In this document: positions 12,768 to 24,138 of the stretch, one piece after another | How positions within the stretch are numbered: the stretch's first letter is position 1 | How the letters are laid out: every line of letters begins with the position of its first letter | From: Dipteris shenzhenensis | Lineage: Eukaryota > Polypodiophyta > Polypodiopsida > Gleicheniales | Reading direction: 5' to 3' (one strand) | NCBI GenBank assembly: GCA_047967505.1 | Contig: CM106540.1 | Length of the DNA stretch: 64,000 nucleotides | Notes under the pieces: generated by a model | What the model saw: the letters and a program-made list of their open reading frames with translations, nothing else | Told to the model about the DNA's origin: nothing | Databases searched by the model: none | Position numbers and translations under genes: made by a program

Positions 12768-13285
12768 GCCTAAACCAATTCTGCAAACATTCCAGCATGG
12801 AAGTAAATAAGCATAATACACCAATCAGAATTGGCACAAGAAAGAAGTGATATAAATGTTTATTGAAGCGATACTGAGCCCCAGATTCCGAGTTCAAATT
12901 GGTGTATAAGATAGGATACTAGGGGATTCAAAAACAATATTGAGACGATTCAAAGCCCATTATGGCAGCCAGGGCTTTACATAAAAGAATATCCATATCC
13001 GGAACTGGAAGATAGAATCCTTGCTACAGCCCCTGGTTCACCAACAAAGAAAACACTTAAGATGCCCTAAACAATTCTGCAAACATACCAGCATGGAAGT
13101 AAATATGCACAATACCAACGGAAACTGGCACAGGAAAGAAGTGAAGTAAATGTGTATTGAACAACACCAAGCCCTAGATTGCGACTTTGAATTTGGGTAC
13201 AAAAAGGATACAAACACACAAAAACTAGGATACTAGGGGTCTTTGTATTTAAAAAAAGAGGCATTACCAAAGCCCATTATGCCTC
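12768..13285. repeat. Direct repeat, two diverged copies about 295 bp apart
   Basis: The segment at about 12768-12965 recurs at about 13063-13283. Shared blocks in order are AATTCTGCAAACAT, CAGCATGGAAGTAAATA, GAAAGAAGTGA, TAGGATACTAGGGG and AAAGCCCATTATG. Neither copy is coding. This may be a duplicated noncoding part of an unknown element. Confidence 0.75.
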
Positions 13286-16200
13286 GGGTGACCAAAAAAC
13301 ATGTCTTGCCAGGTCGAAATGCAATGAAATGTTTCTTGCAAAAAAGTTTTGCCGAAACACATCACTTCCAAACAAAATGTCTAGAGATCCCGCCACTGAG
13401 AAAATGCCGCCTACAACTCTTTTCCTTTGCCATTTCAGCTCCATCTTGCCTCTCTTTCCTCTTTCAACTCACCTCTCCTTCCTTGCCTCTCAGCCACTAT
13501 TGGGCCTGACCTTCGTGTGGACACTGCGGGTCCTTCTGACCTGTTGAAGAGTTTGAGGCTTTTGGAAGCCCAAGCTGCCTGTTTTGGACAGCCACCTAGT
13601 TCACCCCTCATATCTTCCCTATTTTGGGCAAAGTTTACATATAAGAAGGTCCACGTGAAATTGGAAAATAAAGACCAACAAGAATGAAGGAAGAAAGTCA
13701 CACCAGCCCAACATTTTCATAATCGACACTTGAAATTTTAAAAAATAGCCCCATGCAATTCTTTTGGCTGGATGGTCCAAAACTTATATACACAAGATCA
13801 AAAGGATGAATATGAATCAAAAGTTTATTTATGCCAGCAATGAGAGAAAAGGCAATGACACACTGGATTATGACCAAGAAACCAACTGCCATCCCCAACT
13901 AGTGAAGATGCATTCCCCACTCTTGCAAACCTTTGGCATTCACCAAGGAAGGGGACAATTTCCTCCCTATTTTGTCTGTCCATCCCTTTACAGCCCCGTA
14001 TTTACAGTTGCGCTCTGTCATTGTAAATTACCAGCACGCCAGTGGCGTTGGAATGCAGATAAAGAACCTTGTAGAAACTGTTAATGTAGGTGAATCAAGC
14101 TAAGTAGCTTTACCTAGATTTTCCTTTTGTCAGACATCGAGTCTCCCATGGAATTCGATAAATCCTTCACAAATAATCTGATTTAATGTTGACAACTGGA
14201 TGCTGTGAACAGGATTTGGAGACAGAGATGATAGTGGCATATAGCACTAGAGAAGACGCGTAGAAATAAAACTGTTACCCTTCATTTGACAGCTTTCGCT
14301 AGAGCTACTATGATCTCAAATCAGTAACAGCAAATCACGGACATTCACCAGATGCTAAAACGGACCACACCTCCAAGCAGCCTACTTCTATGATCCTTGA
14401 CATACAAAGCGATGCAGAATCAGTTAGAATCATCAATCACAAACAAATGGAATCCGGCCAGAAGGCATTATCGCTCTCAATAGAAGGAATAACAAGATAA
14501 GTAGCTGAGTGACAGAACAAAACTCAGCCTTAGTTGAAGATGGAGTACAACAAAGCTTAGACATATAGAGATGAAAACCCACAAATGCTTCACAAAGGCA
14601 AAGGAAGAAGTAAGGGAATGCCGTGCAACAGCTGGTTCAATCTAAATTGCAAAGAAGCCAGAGAGGCCTATGAATTAGCAACAAAAGAGGAAAATCCACA
14701 AAGCGAAAAGGACTACATAATCTATACTATATTAACGAGGCTATTCAGTTATGACCATGGAATGAATGTGAGCCGTTAGATCTAAGTTGATGAATGGAAA
14801 CCCTTAGATTAAAATCAGTTATGAAAGCTGCATCTCGAATTTTGAGCCACTGCCAAGGTGCACCCTTGATCAAAGGGATCCATCTGGTAAGAGGCGCATC
14901 GGTACTCAGGTTATCATATTGGGATTGCCCTTTGACAAATCTGCTTTGTAATAAGTCTGTATGCACTTAAATCCATGATATCCTCATTTCATTGAGGTTA
15001 CAACCGACTTATATCGGGATGAACAGATGCAGAGAATGAAGAAATGCTGCTGCGAGCAAAAGTAATTGAGAAAGTCGTTGAAGATGAGAGTATTTCTGGT
15101 TGCTCATTATATTATTTGGCCTTTACAATGGGTTTTCACTTATCGTGACGGCCTGGAGAGAGATACTAACTGTGTAATTCAGTAGTCCTGTGCAGGTATA
15201 CAGAATGGATAGTCCTAAACACACAATTGATTGTGATTTTTGCTGATGGAGGAGAAGAAAAGGTAGCATATCGGCCAGAAAACAAGAGTACTATAGGCAA
15301 AACAGAGAGTGGTGATTCATTCAAAAACTGGTTGCGGTCTGATGCAAGTCTTGCGACATGGGCCACACCCACTTCTCCATGCTTGATTCTACTTTTCCCT
15401 GCTACACCTTGCTTTTCTGTAATTTGCCCGGATGATGACATTGAACGACCCCTGTTGCCCATTTATTGTTGTGGCCGAATTGGATTCACAAAACCCACTT
15501 TGAAAAGGTCCGTATTGTTTGAACATAGTCCAAATACCAATTTGTTCTTACCGCAACCTGTAAATCAAATTCCATAAAATTTGCACCTCCTCACAAGAAA
15601 CGATATTCTTCTCTATAATACAAGGTTTCGGCTCAATTTCTCAGGACCGTGCATAGTTGTCGCGAAGGTCTTGCCATGGAACGCAGAGAGAAGACCTGAC
15701 AGGAAGTTTTGTTCGTTCAGTTGGGATGAGAATTCACTCCTATTACAATTGAAGGACGCCCTGCCTGATTTCTATGGAGGTGATATACTTTGTCAACACA
15801 ATCATCAACCCTTCGGAGTAGGAAGTTGTTGCTACGAATTTGCAGGAGATGTTCAATTGCGTTGTTGTTGCACAAAATGTTATTGAATTGTTGTGCTTGG
15901 AAAGCATATAATTTTGCATGTTTTGATTCCGCGGTGAGGAAATGATCTAGGAGGGATAGGAACGGGTAGGTTGTAGCAAAAGCAAATAGCCAATAAAGGT
16001 TGTTCCTTGGAATCAGATATCACAAAGTAGAACGAATTAAGGGTAGCTAAGCACGCTAGGGGGTCAGAATTTCGTGCCCTGGCTAACACCTCAGTTTTCG
16101 CAATTGCAGAGGGTCAATTGGCCTGTTTGTCTGCTCATGAAGTTGCTTTCAGCTCTCCAATCCAGTAAGAATAGTATAGTTGTGGAAAAAATCCATAGGA

Positions 16201-16800
16201 AAAAATCCAAGTCTTCAACCAAACAAGAGTGAAACAATTCAGGCTTAACATAATGTTTTGGGGAAAGGGGCTTGTCAGGGATGAAGAACCACTTTGATAA
16301 TTGACTCCCTTCCTCTAGAAAACTATGTATTGGAATAGAACAATTGTAGATCGAGTAACAATTCAGAGAGGAGAAGATAAGCTGTGCCAAATTTTATTAG
16401 GATGAAAGGCGTTGCTATTTGTAGTGAAGGAAAGTCTCATGCTCCCTAGTGGCCGAGAAGGCAATGATAGATTTACAAGTCAATCACGTCTAATTGGATC
16501 TAGAAGGCTTACAATCTAGGCAGATTGCAAACCACTCCAACAGCTGATATGGTGAGGCATCTAGAAAATCAAGGTGGAGCAAGTGGCACGTATAAAGAAG
16601 TCGAAAAGACTCTCAAACAAATGACTAGCCAACAAAAGATACCAACAGCCTGAGATGTCATTGCTTATGAATGCAACTCACAATCAAGTAGGCAATTGAT
16701 CCACGTCCCAAATGAAGAACACCTGTCACCAATAATAACCCATCTCATGATCTTCAACAGATGATTTGGATATGTGAGAGATAGGGAGAGTTCGGATCTC
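13286..16800. other. Unassigned intronic DNA
   Basis: Several frames of 60-116 codons exist on both strands (for example 15227-15577 plus and 15166-15462 minus), but they overlap each other and carry no domain I recognise. Base composition is less AT-rich than the left flank. I see no LTR, RNA gene or coding exon that I can defend. A decayed element of unknown class is possible. Confidence 0.4.
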
Positions 16801-16842
16801 ATAAGCTCTGGTTATGATATTCTACGTATAAGAAATTACAAT

Positions 16843-16930
16843 CTGTTTTGTAATGATGTAGGCTCTCATAATTCATTATGAGAGCCTACAATTAGTTTTG
16901 TAATCATGTAGTCTCTCATAATTCGTTATG
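16843..16930. repeat. Perfect 15-bp inverted repeat inside a 50-bp direct repeat
   Basis: TGTAGGCTCTCATAA at 16857-16871 and its exact reverse complement at 16876-16890 flank a 4-nt loop TTCA. A second, imperfect copy of the left half (GTAATCATGTAGTCTCTCATAATTCGTTATG) follows 50 bp further on. Just upstream, GCTCTGGTTATGATA resembles an inverted copia primer-binding site, so this may be the end of an old minus-strand LTR; that part is uncertain. Confidence 0.8.
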
Positions 16931-17811
16931 TGCATCTCATAAGCAAATAGGAATAAGGGACAATGCATATTGGATTATTTGAAAAGTCAATATGTTAATG
17001 AATCTCTGGTCTTAAGTTAGCCGGAGGATCAAATGTACAATTGCACGATCCCAATATGCAAAACAATCCATAACTTTACAGGTTTAAATATCACTTACAA
17101 ACTGTTGCAAAAACATAAGACATGTCGTACAACTACAATATAAGATTCAAATAGTAGAGCATGAAGAAATTTGGAATTGGATGTCTTCAATGAGACCAAT
17201 GCACTGCGTTGGTCAGTGAAATCTTGCCAGAAAACATTTCAAAACGTTTGTTTGCCACTCCATCCATCTTCTCCTATCAGCGCTGGCACTCAAGGATGTA
17301 GCTATTATAGATTTTTTAGGTAAGAAAATGAAAAGGCTAGGTGGATAGAGTGCCATCAAGCATTAGGAGAAGCTTGCAGGCAAGCTAGAACCAAAATCAA
17401 TTTTCCCCACTTGCCAAAATGGTCGCTCCAATTCTAAGGCTGTCATGCTCTTGATTACTGGCTTGGAACCAAGTGGAGGATTGACTCACTAGCCCAGAAG
17501 GAATTTGCAGAGGCTCTAATATTCATAGCATCGGATAATGTAAGGAAGGGAAACAACAGGAAATAAAAACAGCTTCCACAGATGGGCTTCTATTGAAAGG
17601 AAGAAAAGGACATTAGACAGAACTGAAAGTCTGGTACAAAAAAGGGGACAAATGGATGGATAATTAAGGAATAGATGCCTCAAATTTTTCAAACAAAAAC
17701 AATACCATTAGAGAGCTAGTGACCAAAATTCCAGACAAGATATGGTCAAAGGAGAAGATGGATTTCCATAAAAGACACCGCAACCCATTCTGATCCATGG
17801 GAGAGACTAAA
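16931..17811. other. Unassigned intronic DNA
   Basis: No coding domain, RNA gene or clear repeat is recognised on either strand. Confidence 0.4.
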
Positions 17812-18668
17812 ATGCCTTGAAGATGAAGTTTTCCTCGGATAATGGATTGATCATCAAGCCCCGGTATCTAGAGGACACGCTAGTTACCCATGCACTAAGG
17901 ATTGCCATAGGACAGATGCGAGTTTGGTCGCACCAATTGAGGATAAAGGCAGGGAGGCTGCAAGCACACCTAGAGAGCAGCAGATTTGCAGATTATGCAC
18001 GCTGGCAGTAGTGGAGACAGAGAGCACTTTCTATGCATGTGCCCAACATATTATGAGATCCTAGGACTCTACCACTGCTTCTACCAGGAAGAAAGTGGAT
18101 TCAAACCACCCTCCCGATTGATCCACTTCCATGATCAGGTATGCGTTGGCCTCTTTGGCCTCTTTCTAATGGAGATGTGGTGGTTCAGTGAGACTCCGTT
18201 ACACCAGATCAGACAACATGAGGAGACAGCATCACGGGACACTGATCGTCGAGCCTTTGATAGCTCCAGGACACATCAGAGTAGATGATGAGGAGATAGC
18301 CGACATGAGGGCACAGCAGAGGACAGGGAGCCACAAAAGAGGACCAACGCACGCACGATAGAGGTTCAGCAAATCGCCGCTTTACTCAGAGGAGACTGAT
18401 CGACCCGAGGTGTCACCATTGATACTGCCCATCGGATACAGACATCCTCAAGACCACGACCCCCACCACGACAGGAGACAGCTCGATCACTAAACATACG
18501 TGAGATCTTTGCTTACTATCAAGGAAATACCACGACTCCTAGATATGTCCTCGGAGCTTCCACACTACCTATTGTATTCTCCTAAGAGCTCTAAGAGTGT
18601 GCTTCTGAGGTTTTGAGATTATTAGCTTAGCTTAACACTCAGCAAAGGCCTTAGTCAGCCCTATCATG
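17812..18668 (+). mobile_element. 5'-truncated LINE copy (C-terminal region and 3' UTR)
   Basis: The 5' part encodes THALRIAIGQMRVWSHQL, the same block as SHSLRIALGQLRVSSHQL in the longer copy at 21.4-22.9 kb. Next comes REHFLCMCPTYYEI, equivalent to the zinc-knuckle-like C-terminal EEHFICRCPLYYEL. A frameshift lies between them near 17990. The noncoding part from about 18290 (GAGGAGATAGCCGACATGAG) aligns with the 3' UTR of the copies at 20.8 kb and 53.35 kb. The sequence stops matching at TCAGCAAAGGCCTTAGTCAGCCCT, so the terminal hairpin and microsatellite tail are missing here. Confidence 0.8.
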
Positions 18669-19179
18669 ACAACAGAAATGATTGTTTAGTTAATTAATAA
18701 TCATTAGAACCTTATTATTGTTAGGCACTAATTTGATGGTGCATTTATATGTTTGTATTTATGATCGATTAAGCGTTGTAAATAGTACTGCTAAACTATG
18801 TAACATTGGCCAATAACTAGTAATAAAGAAGTGCACACAAGTGTCTAGGTCCTCGGGGCAATAGGAAAGCGAAGGGTGCATTAGAGTGCATTGAAAGGTA
18901 GGTGCAAGAGTCATAGGCTAAGGGTAGATCTAAATGGGAAGCTGGAACATGAGTGATCTGAAGGGACATTAATGAAGGGTACACCCCTTCATTGTGATCA
19001 TTCGTAGCGTTCTCTCTATCACATTGCATTCATCCACCTTCTCTCTCCTACCTTGCATGTAGGTCAAAAGAGAAACAAGTACTCTCACGAGGGCGCTCTT
19101 CCCCATTGGAGGGTGAATCGACATTCAAATTTTGTGTGCATTGCACACATAAGCATTCTTAAAAAGCTTAGAACTTCAC
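18669..19179. other. Unassigned intronic DNA between LINE copies
   Basis: No domain or repeat is recognised. A 70-codon minus frame at 18817-19029 has no known relative. Confidence 0.4.
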
Positions 19180-19272
19180 AACCCTTTGCTTCATCCCATG
19201 GCAACTAGTATGAGCTATTATGTGGATTTACTGTCTCATAGGCCCGTGAGGCCTCCCAAAGATATTACTATA

Positions 19273-19310
<38 letters not shown>
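19180..19310 (+). mobile_element. LINE 3'-end fragment A with hairpin and (CT)n tail
   Basis: A short copy of the LINE 3' terminus. ACCCTTTGCTTCA begins the match to fragment E at 23.5 kb. It ends with CTCATAGGCCCGTGAGGCCTC, whose AGGCC...GGCCT arms (19240-19254) form a 5-bp stem. A GATATTACTATAA spacer and about 36 bp of (CT)n (19275-19310) complete it. Same subfamily as copies C, E and G. Confidence 0.8.
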
Positions 19311-19313
<3 letters not shown>

Positions 19314-19975
19314 TTCAAAAGAACTACAAAAGTACAAAGCTTCAAAAGAACTACAAAAGTAAGATCATCTGCACAGGATGGGCAACCAACATAAGAAAAT
19401 GTCTCAGCAGATGAAAAGTGGAAGCATATTTGACCATGCAAAGGTCAACATGCAAGATTTTCAACTGTCTTTACTGAGCACTTTGCAAAATCACTGGCTG
19501 ACAAGTGAAAAGAGGGTAAAGCTGGAATATTATCAAGACAACATAAATCCCACATGTTGGTCTATATACATGTCCATAGAGACACATGCTCAGCCTTATA
19601 TTAGCACGCCTATCCCCCTTCTATATAGCAAGAACATAGCCAGGTTCCGTACCAGATCTCATACATTTGCTAGAGTCTGTACCCTTTGTGACATGCAGAC
19701 AATTGAGACGGAGGCACATGTAGCTCTACAGTGCCCCCGTTATGCACATATTAGGAAGGACTACCAGAGATACTGGAGGACTCCGCTCAGTTGACATCAG
19801 TTCTCTCCACTGCCTCTCCGGCAGCTTTGGGATCTTTTGTCACTCATCTTTTTACTTGTCAAGAAGTCATAGACTCCTCACCCCTCTCCTTGAGGAGACT
19901 CTTTTTACATTGTATTGAGACGGGTCCCATGGGTCATTTTTGACCCCCCGAGGACACTAATAAATTCTACTTCTA

Positions 19976-20023
<48 letters not shown>
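19311..20023 (+). mobile_element. 5'-truncated LINE copy B (zinc-knuckle C-terminus, hairpin, (CT)n tail)
   Basis: The open frame 19378-19794 ends in CTLCDMQTIETEAHVALQCP, a C-x2-C...H...C pattern typical of the end of LINE ORF2 proteins. The 3' UTR ends with a perfect 6-bp hairpin, GGGTCA-TTTT-TGACCC (19931-19946), then CGAGGACACTAATAAATTC and about 46 bp of (CT)n. The stem sequence differs from copies A and E but stays paired. It belongs to the same 3'-end type as copies D and F (GTCCCATGGG..., TTGTATTG). Confidence 0.8.
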
Positions 20024-20026
<3 letters not shown>

Positions 20027-20485
20027 TTTAATAGAAACTCTTAAATTCTCAGAGAGCACCAAAAACCAGTCAAATATGAGCCAAACTAGGAGTCACTGCT
20101 ATATAATTAACGCAGCGCGACAGGAGTGCAACTTACTCAGTTTGCTGCTTTATAACACAGTGATGTGACTAACACATGGACTACCAATTGGACACCCACC
20201 CGCCCCCACCCACCTCAGCTAACTCCATGCGGTAGTTAATAAACTCACAAAAATTGTCACTTCAAAGGTCAAGCCCACTTTAAGGCTAACGCAATTACTT
20301 GTGACCCATTACTTTATCAGCTAAGAGGCATATCCACACATGGTGCATGAGACACAGGCATCTTTTGAATATCTGATTTTTTGAACCTGTGTCTGTTTAC
20401 CTAGTAATATGAAATCATGTGAATTCCTTCCTAGATTCTCTGCTCTTGTTGGTTATCTCTCTATGGGATATTAATGCTACAATAA

Positions 20486-20527
<42 letters not shown>

Positions 20528-20640
20528 ATTTTCTGCCAATTCACATTCGGAGTGGAGTGAGAAGATCATCACGCAATGACAATCTCTCTCTCTCTATGAG
20601 TGTGTGTGTGTGGAGGGGCATAGCTTTGGTCCACTTACAC
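20024..20640. other. Unassigned DNA with (GA)n and (GT)n microsatellites
   Basis: A (GA)n run of about 34 bp lies at 20489-20523; short (CT)n and (GT)n runs lie at 20583-20613. The rest (20024-20480) shows no recognised domain. Confidence 0.55.
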
Positions 20641-21354
20641 TGCTGATCCATTTTCATGATCAGGTTTCTGTTGGGCTCTACCTAATTGAGATGCATCGAC
20701 GGAGAGACACATTGATGCGACATATCAAAGCAGCAGAGACTGATGCCACAGGTCACCGATATCGACATGGCACATACTTTTGTTACAGACTTTTTTGCAT
20801 CTGAGTCAGCTCTACCGGTGAGGCTAAGGGAGAGGAGCTTAAGGAGATGAGAGCATCATGGATTAGCAGAGGCAGTGTCCACCACGATGCTGCCAGACGA
20901 GGGACACACACTCCACGTGTGACACGGATAGAGACCAGAGCACGCACGATCAAGGTTCGGTCTATCTCATCCCTTCTTAGAGGCGACCACCAAAGGCGAG
21001 GCACCACCCTTGACGTAGCCCACCGGATCTAGAGATCGAGGAGACCATGACCTCCCCCATACCGCGAGACAACAAGACAGACAGATATACGTGACCTCCT
21101 CACATCTCATCAGAGAGCCACTAGGTTACTTGGATATACGAAACCTGAGCATGTACTAGGAGCGCTAGCTCTAGGCACCTGACACTACTCTGTTATTTGG
21201 CTTTCACTCCTTGATTCATTACTTTAGCTTTTAAGCCTCAGCAATGATCTTAGTGAACACTTTGCTTCAGTCCTGAATGGCTTGTATGAGTTACCATTTG
21301 GACGTGTACTTGGTCTCAAAGGCCGGCTCGCGAGGCCTCTCGCAGATGTTAATA

Positions 21355-21415
<61 letters not shown>
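20641..21415 (+). mobile_element. 5'-truncated LINE copy C
   Basis: It begins with CTGATCCATTTTCATGATCAGG, matching the LIHFHDQV-encoding segment of the copy at 18.12 kb. The 3' UTR follows (GCACGCACGATCAAGGTTCGG, CTTCTTAGAGGCGACCACC), then a hairpin AGGCC...GGCCT (21320-21338), GATGTTAATAC and a (CT)n tail of about 59 bp (21357-21415). The next LINE (copy D) starts at the very next base. Confidence 0.8.
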
Positions 21416-21418
<3 letters not shown>

Positions 21419-22889
21419 GCTCTCAGAGGAGGTATGCAGCACGATTGGGGTGAAGCAGGGTTGCCCGCTCTCTCCTACTCTCTTTGGATTATATATTGAT
21501 GAGCTAGAGATGTTTGTACAGATGACAGGCGGTGTGGGCTCTACTCTCTCAGGATCCTCCATTCCTATCCTCCTGTATGCGGACGATGTGGTTCTCATTT
21601 CCTCTACTGCTCAGGGCCTCCAGGCACATATTGAGGCACTCCACAGGTTTTGCCAGGACAAAGGGTTGACCGTAAACCTTGGCAAGACCAAGGTTATGGT
21701 TTTCAACACCTCTGATCATATTTACAGCACAGATGAGTTTTGCTTCACTTATGACGGACAACCCATTGAGATTGTTAGAGAGTACACTTATTTGGGGGCA
21801 GTTTTCAGGGGACCGGTCTTCACCATGACATATGCAGCACGAGATAGGATTAGTAAAGGGTATGCTTTGTTGGCTCATCTTGAGCGTCAATGTTTTCAGT
21901 CCCACTTTCAGCATCCCGATACGAAATCCTTGCTTTTTGATACATTGGTGAGACCAGCTGCGATGTATGCAGCTCCTTTCTGGGCAGGAGACCTCGGCGC
22001 TGCAGATTGGAGACGAGTAGAGAGGTTACAGATCATCATGTTCTCTCGGCTCATTAGGGCCAAGGCTACAGTTCCGCACGAGATCATGCTAGCAGAGTTT
22101 GGAGCTACTCCCCTTGCATTGGATGCAGCGTTTCAGTCGGTCATGTATTTGCACAGGGTTAGGGAGTTTGGAGACTCAGCAGCAGGCAGAGCTCGGTTGC
22201 CATGGTTAGCACTTGCATCATCTATGGAGTTGGCACGATCTGGGGCCCGATACTGCTGGTACTTTAAACTCACTAGGTGGCTCACATCTCTTGGACTAGA
22301 CATGGATAGACTGCCTCCCTTCCGATACAGCATAGATGCCCCTCATCTCGAGTTGACTCGCCACGAGCTTAGCCAGGTCACGAGAGCAGACTTGCTGCAG
22401 CTTCATACGTATCGCACTTGGATTTATCACACGCAGCTTCCGACGAAGATGGCCACATATCGTGACCACTTCCTTCGGATCTCAGAGGATGGATTTGTCA
22501 TTCCACCAGGCTATACAGGTATCCACATGTCCCACTCACTGAGGATTGCCCTTGGCCAGCTTAGAGTCTCTTCGCATCAGCTCGAGATAGAGGCTGGTAG
22601 GATGCGACGCATGGAGGATGGACGGCGACCAAGCCGAGAGACCAGGATCTGCCCTTGTTGCACCATGGGAGAGGTGGAGTCAGAGGAGCACTTCATTTGC
22701 AGATGTCCGCTATATTATGAGCTCAAAGGTAGATTCCACTGTCTCTTCACGGATGGCTTTGGACCTCTCTCACGAGTGATGGACTACGAGGATCAGCATT
22801 GCCTAGCTCTTTATGTCAGGGAGGCCACTATGCTTCGACGAGACTACCTCAGAGACCATCAGCACAGACCGGAGCGTGATAGAGCCTAG
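21416..22889 (+). pseudogene. LINE ORF2 C-terminal half: RT palm, thumb and zinc-knuckle end
   Basis: About 490 codons without a stop or frameshift. Blocks in order: VCSTIGVKQGCPLSPTLFG (RT motif B region), PILLYADDVVLIS with the catalytic Asp pair (motif C, near 21570-21610), VNLGKTKVMVFN (motif D) and REYTYLGAVF (motif E). A long connection region follows, then CPCCTMGEVESEEHFICRCP as a Cys/His C-terminal knuckle. The frame also opens leftward through the (CT)n run as Leu-Ser repeats, which is not part of the protein. With no N-terminus it cannot act alone, but its intactness suggests a recent insertion. Confidence 0.88.
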
Positions 22890-23520
22890 CCTGATAGAGC
22901 TCAGGCACACGCTATACCAGAGGACAGAGACCAGGAGGAGCACGAGGAGGTCAGAGCTCACACAGGACACATGCCTCCACCCTGTGGATGTACATATGAG
23001 ATGGTTTGTAGACGCCGCAGGATCTTGTTACATAGGGGACGTACTCGCCGCTTCATCTCCAGACGATCCAGGATGATGGCAGCTTTTCGGAGGAGACTTA
23101 CTCATGGAGATCTCGCCCCACCAGCCGCTCACCTCACCTTTGCTCACATTTGTACTCTCATAGCACGAGGTAGAGTCGATGGACAGGATTTCCAATATTA
23201 TTTTGGTTCTCAGACTCCGCGACACCTGGACTCGTATCTTTGCATTGGCATATTGTACTCACCCCCCCATTTTGCACCCAGGGGCGGTTTCCTTGCATCT
23301 AGTTTACTTTGTATTTAGGCTCAGATTTGACATTATGTACTTTCACTTGCATTGTATTGCGTAGCACTTAGATGATATTCGACGATGCCTCTTCTTTGTG
23401 GCACATTGATTTTGTGCTATCTTGTATGCAGAGTTCTTGATGTCCCATGGGCCCATTTTGGCCTTTAGTGGACAATAATACACTTTCTTTCTTTCTTTCT
23501 TTCTCTCTCTCTCTCTCTCT
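21416..23520 (+). mobile_element. 5'-truncated LINE copy D, longest of the family
   Basis: The element starts inside the RT domain directly after the (CT)n tail of copy C. It carries an unbroken reading frame to 22889, then about 600 bp of 3' UTR. Its end has the CATGGGCC...GGCCT hairpin (23449-23464), GGACAATAATACA and a (TTTC)n(CT)n tail (23484-23520). Copy E starts right after the tail. The missing 5' part would hold ORF1, the endonuclease and the first RT blocks. Confidence 0.85.
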
Positions 23521-23628
23521 ACCCTTTGCTTCAGCACACTGTGGCTTGTATCAGTTACATATATCTTGTATCTTGTCTCATAGACCCGCGAGGTCTCCTG
23601 AAGACGTTAATACAACTTTCTTTCTTTT
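23521..23628 (+). mobile_element. LINE 3'-end fragment E, about 108 bp
   Basis: A severely 5'-truncated copy. It starts ACCCTTTGCTTCAGCACA directly after the tail of copy D and contains GGCTTGTATCAGTTAC as in copy C. It ends with hairpin AGACC-CGCGA-GGTCT (23582-23596), GACGTTAATAC and a short (TTTC)n tail. The stem differs from AGGCC/GGCCT at one pair on both sides, a compensatory change. Confidence 0.82.
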
Positions 23629-23892
23629 CACCTCCTTGAGGGACATAACAAACTGGCTGATTTGCTGCATAAAGGGTCACCTTCAGCTTTAGGAACATTT
23701 GTGTATAAGCTCTTCAAGCATAGGAATCCACCTGAATCCTAGAAGGTGGTTTCTCTTTCCACCCTCCCATCTTCGGGAGGAGCTTTCATGTACTTGTGAT
23801 ATTGTATTGCTCAGGTCCCATAGGCCGGTTTTGGTCTTCAGAGGACGATAATATATTCTTCTTCTTCTTCTTCTTCTCTCTCTCTCTCTCTC
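23629..23892 (+). mobile_element. LINE 3'-end fragment F with (TTC)n(CT)n tail
   Basis: Begins directly after the tail of fragment E. It shares TTGTATTG...GTCCCAT and GAGGAC.ATAATA with copies B and D. The hairpin is AGGCC...GGTCT (23822-23837) with one G-U pair. The tail is (TTC)n followed by (CT)n at 23857-23892. Confidence 0.75.
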
Positions 23893-23927
23893 CATGCATG
23901 TGCTTGTGTCGGGATTCACACGCGTGT

Positions 23928-23963
<36 letters not shown>

Positions 23964-24009
23964 CCCCCCCCAATGTGGCCCTGTGTGGGGATTCACGTGT
24001 GTGCATGTA

Positions 24010-24043
<34 letters not shown>

Positions 24044-24120
24044 TGTGTGTGTGTGTGTGTGTCTGTGCGCGAGCGTTGGGGGGAGGGGGGTTTGCAAAAA
24101 AAAAAACGCAAGGTAGAACT
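23893..24120. repeat. Microsatellite island: (CT)n, poly-C, (TG)n, poly-G, poly-A
   Basis: (CT)n lies at about 23929-23960, a C run at about 23963-23971, (TG)n at about 24010-24066, a G-rich run at 24076-24090 and an A run at 24098-24107. Two related segments, GGGATTCACACGCGTGTG and GGGATTCACGTGTGTGC, repeat about 80 bp apart. The island ends about 20 bp from the donor site of the 72-nt exon. Confidence 0.85.
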
Positions 24121-24138
24121 GCAGAAAATGGCAATCAC

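Larger units (their letters stand above)
11537..24138 (-). other. MINDY3-like: Intron of the deubiquitinase gene, 12,602 bp
   Basis: The donor GTGATTGCC follows the CAG that ends the 72-nt exon, and the acceptor TTTTGCAG precedes GAG of the terminal exon. Phase is 0 at both sides. The joined peptide reads APFGHASQ-EIVNLL, exactly as in plant homologues. The intron holds LINE RT relics at 12.0-12.7 kb, unassigned DNA at 12.7-17.8 kb and the chained LINE copies at 17.8-23.9 kb. The LINEs lie mostly antisense to the gene. Confidence 0.88.

Noticed and set aside
15166-15577. Overlapping frames of about 100 codons on both strands as a host gene
   Set aside because: No domain, no splice context and mutual overlap; one of them at least must be chance and neither resembles a known family.
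21282-21415. N-terminal extension of the LINE D frame with a long Leu-Ser repeat
   Set aside because: It is the translated (CT)n tail and 3' UTR of the preceding LINE copy, open by chance.
19261-23960. Regularly spaced (CT)n tracts as a CRISPR-like or satellite array
   Set aside because: Spacing is irregular and each tract follows a recognisable LINE 3' end; plant nuclear DNA has no CRISPR arrays.
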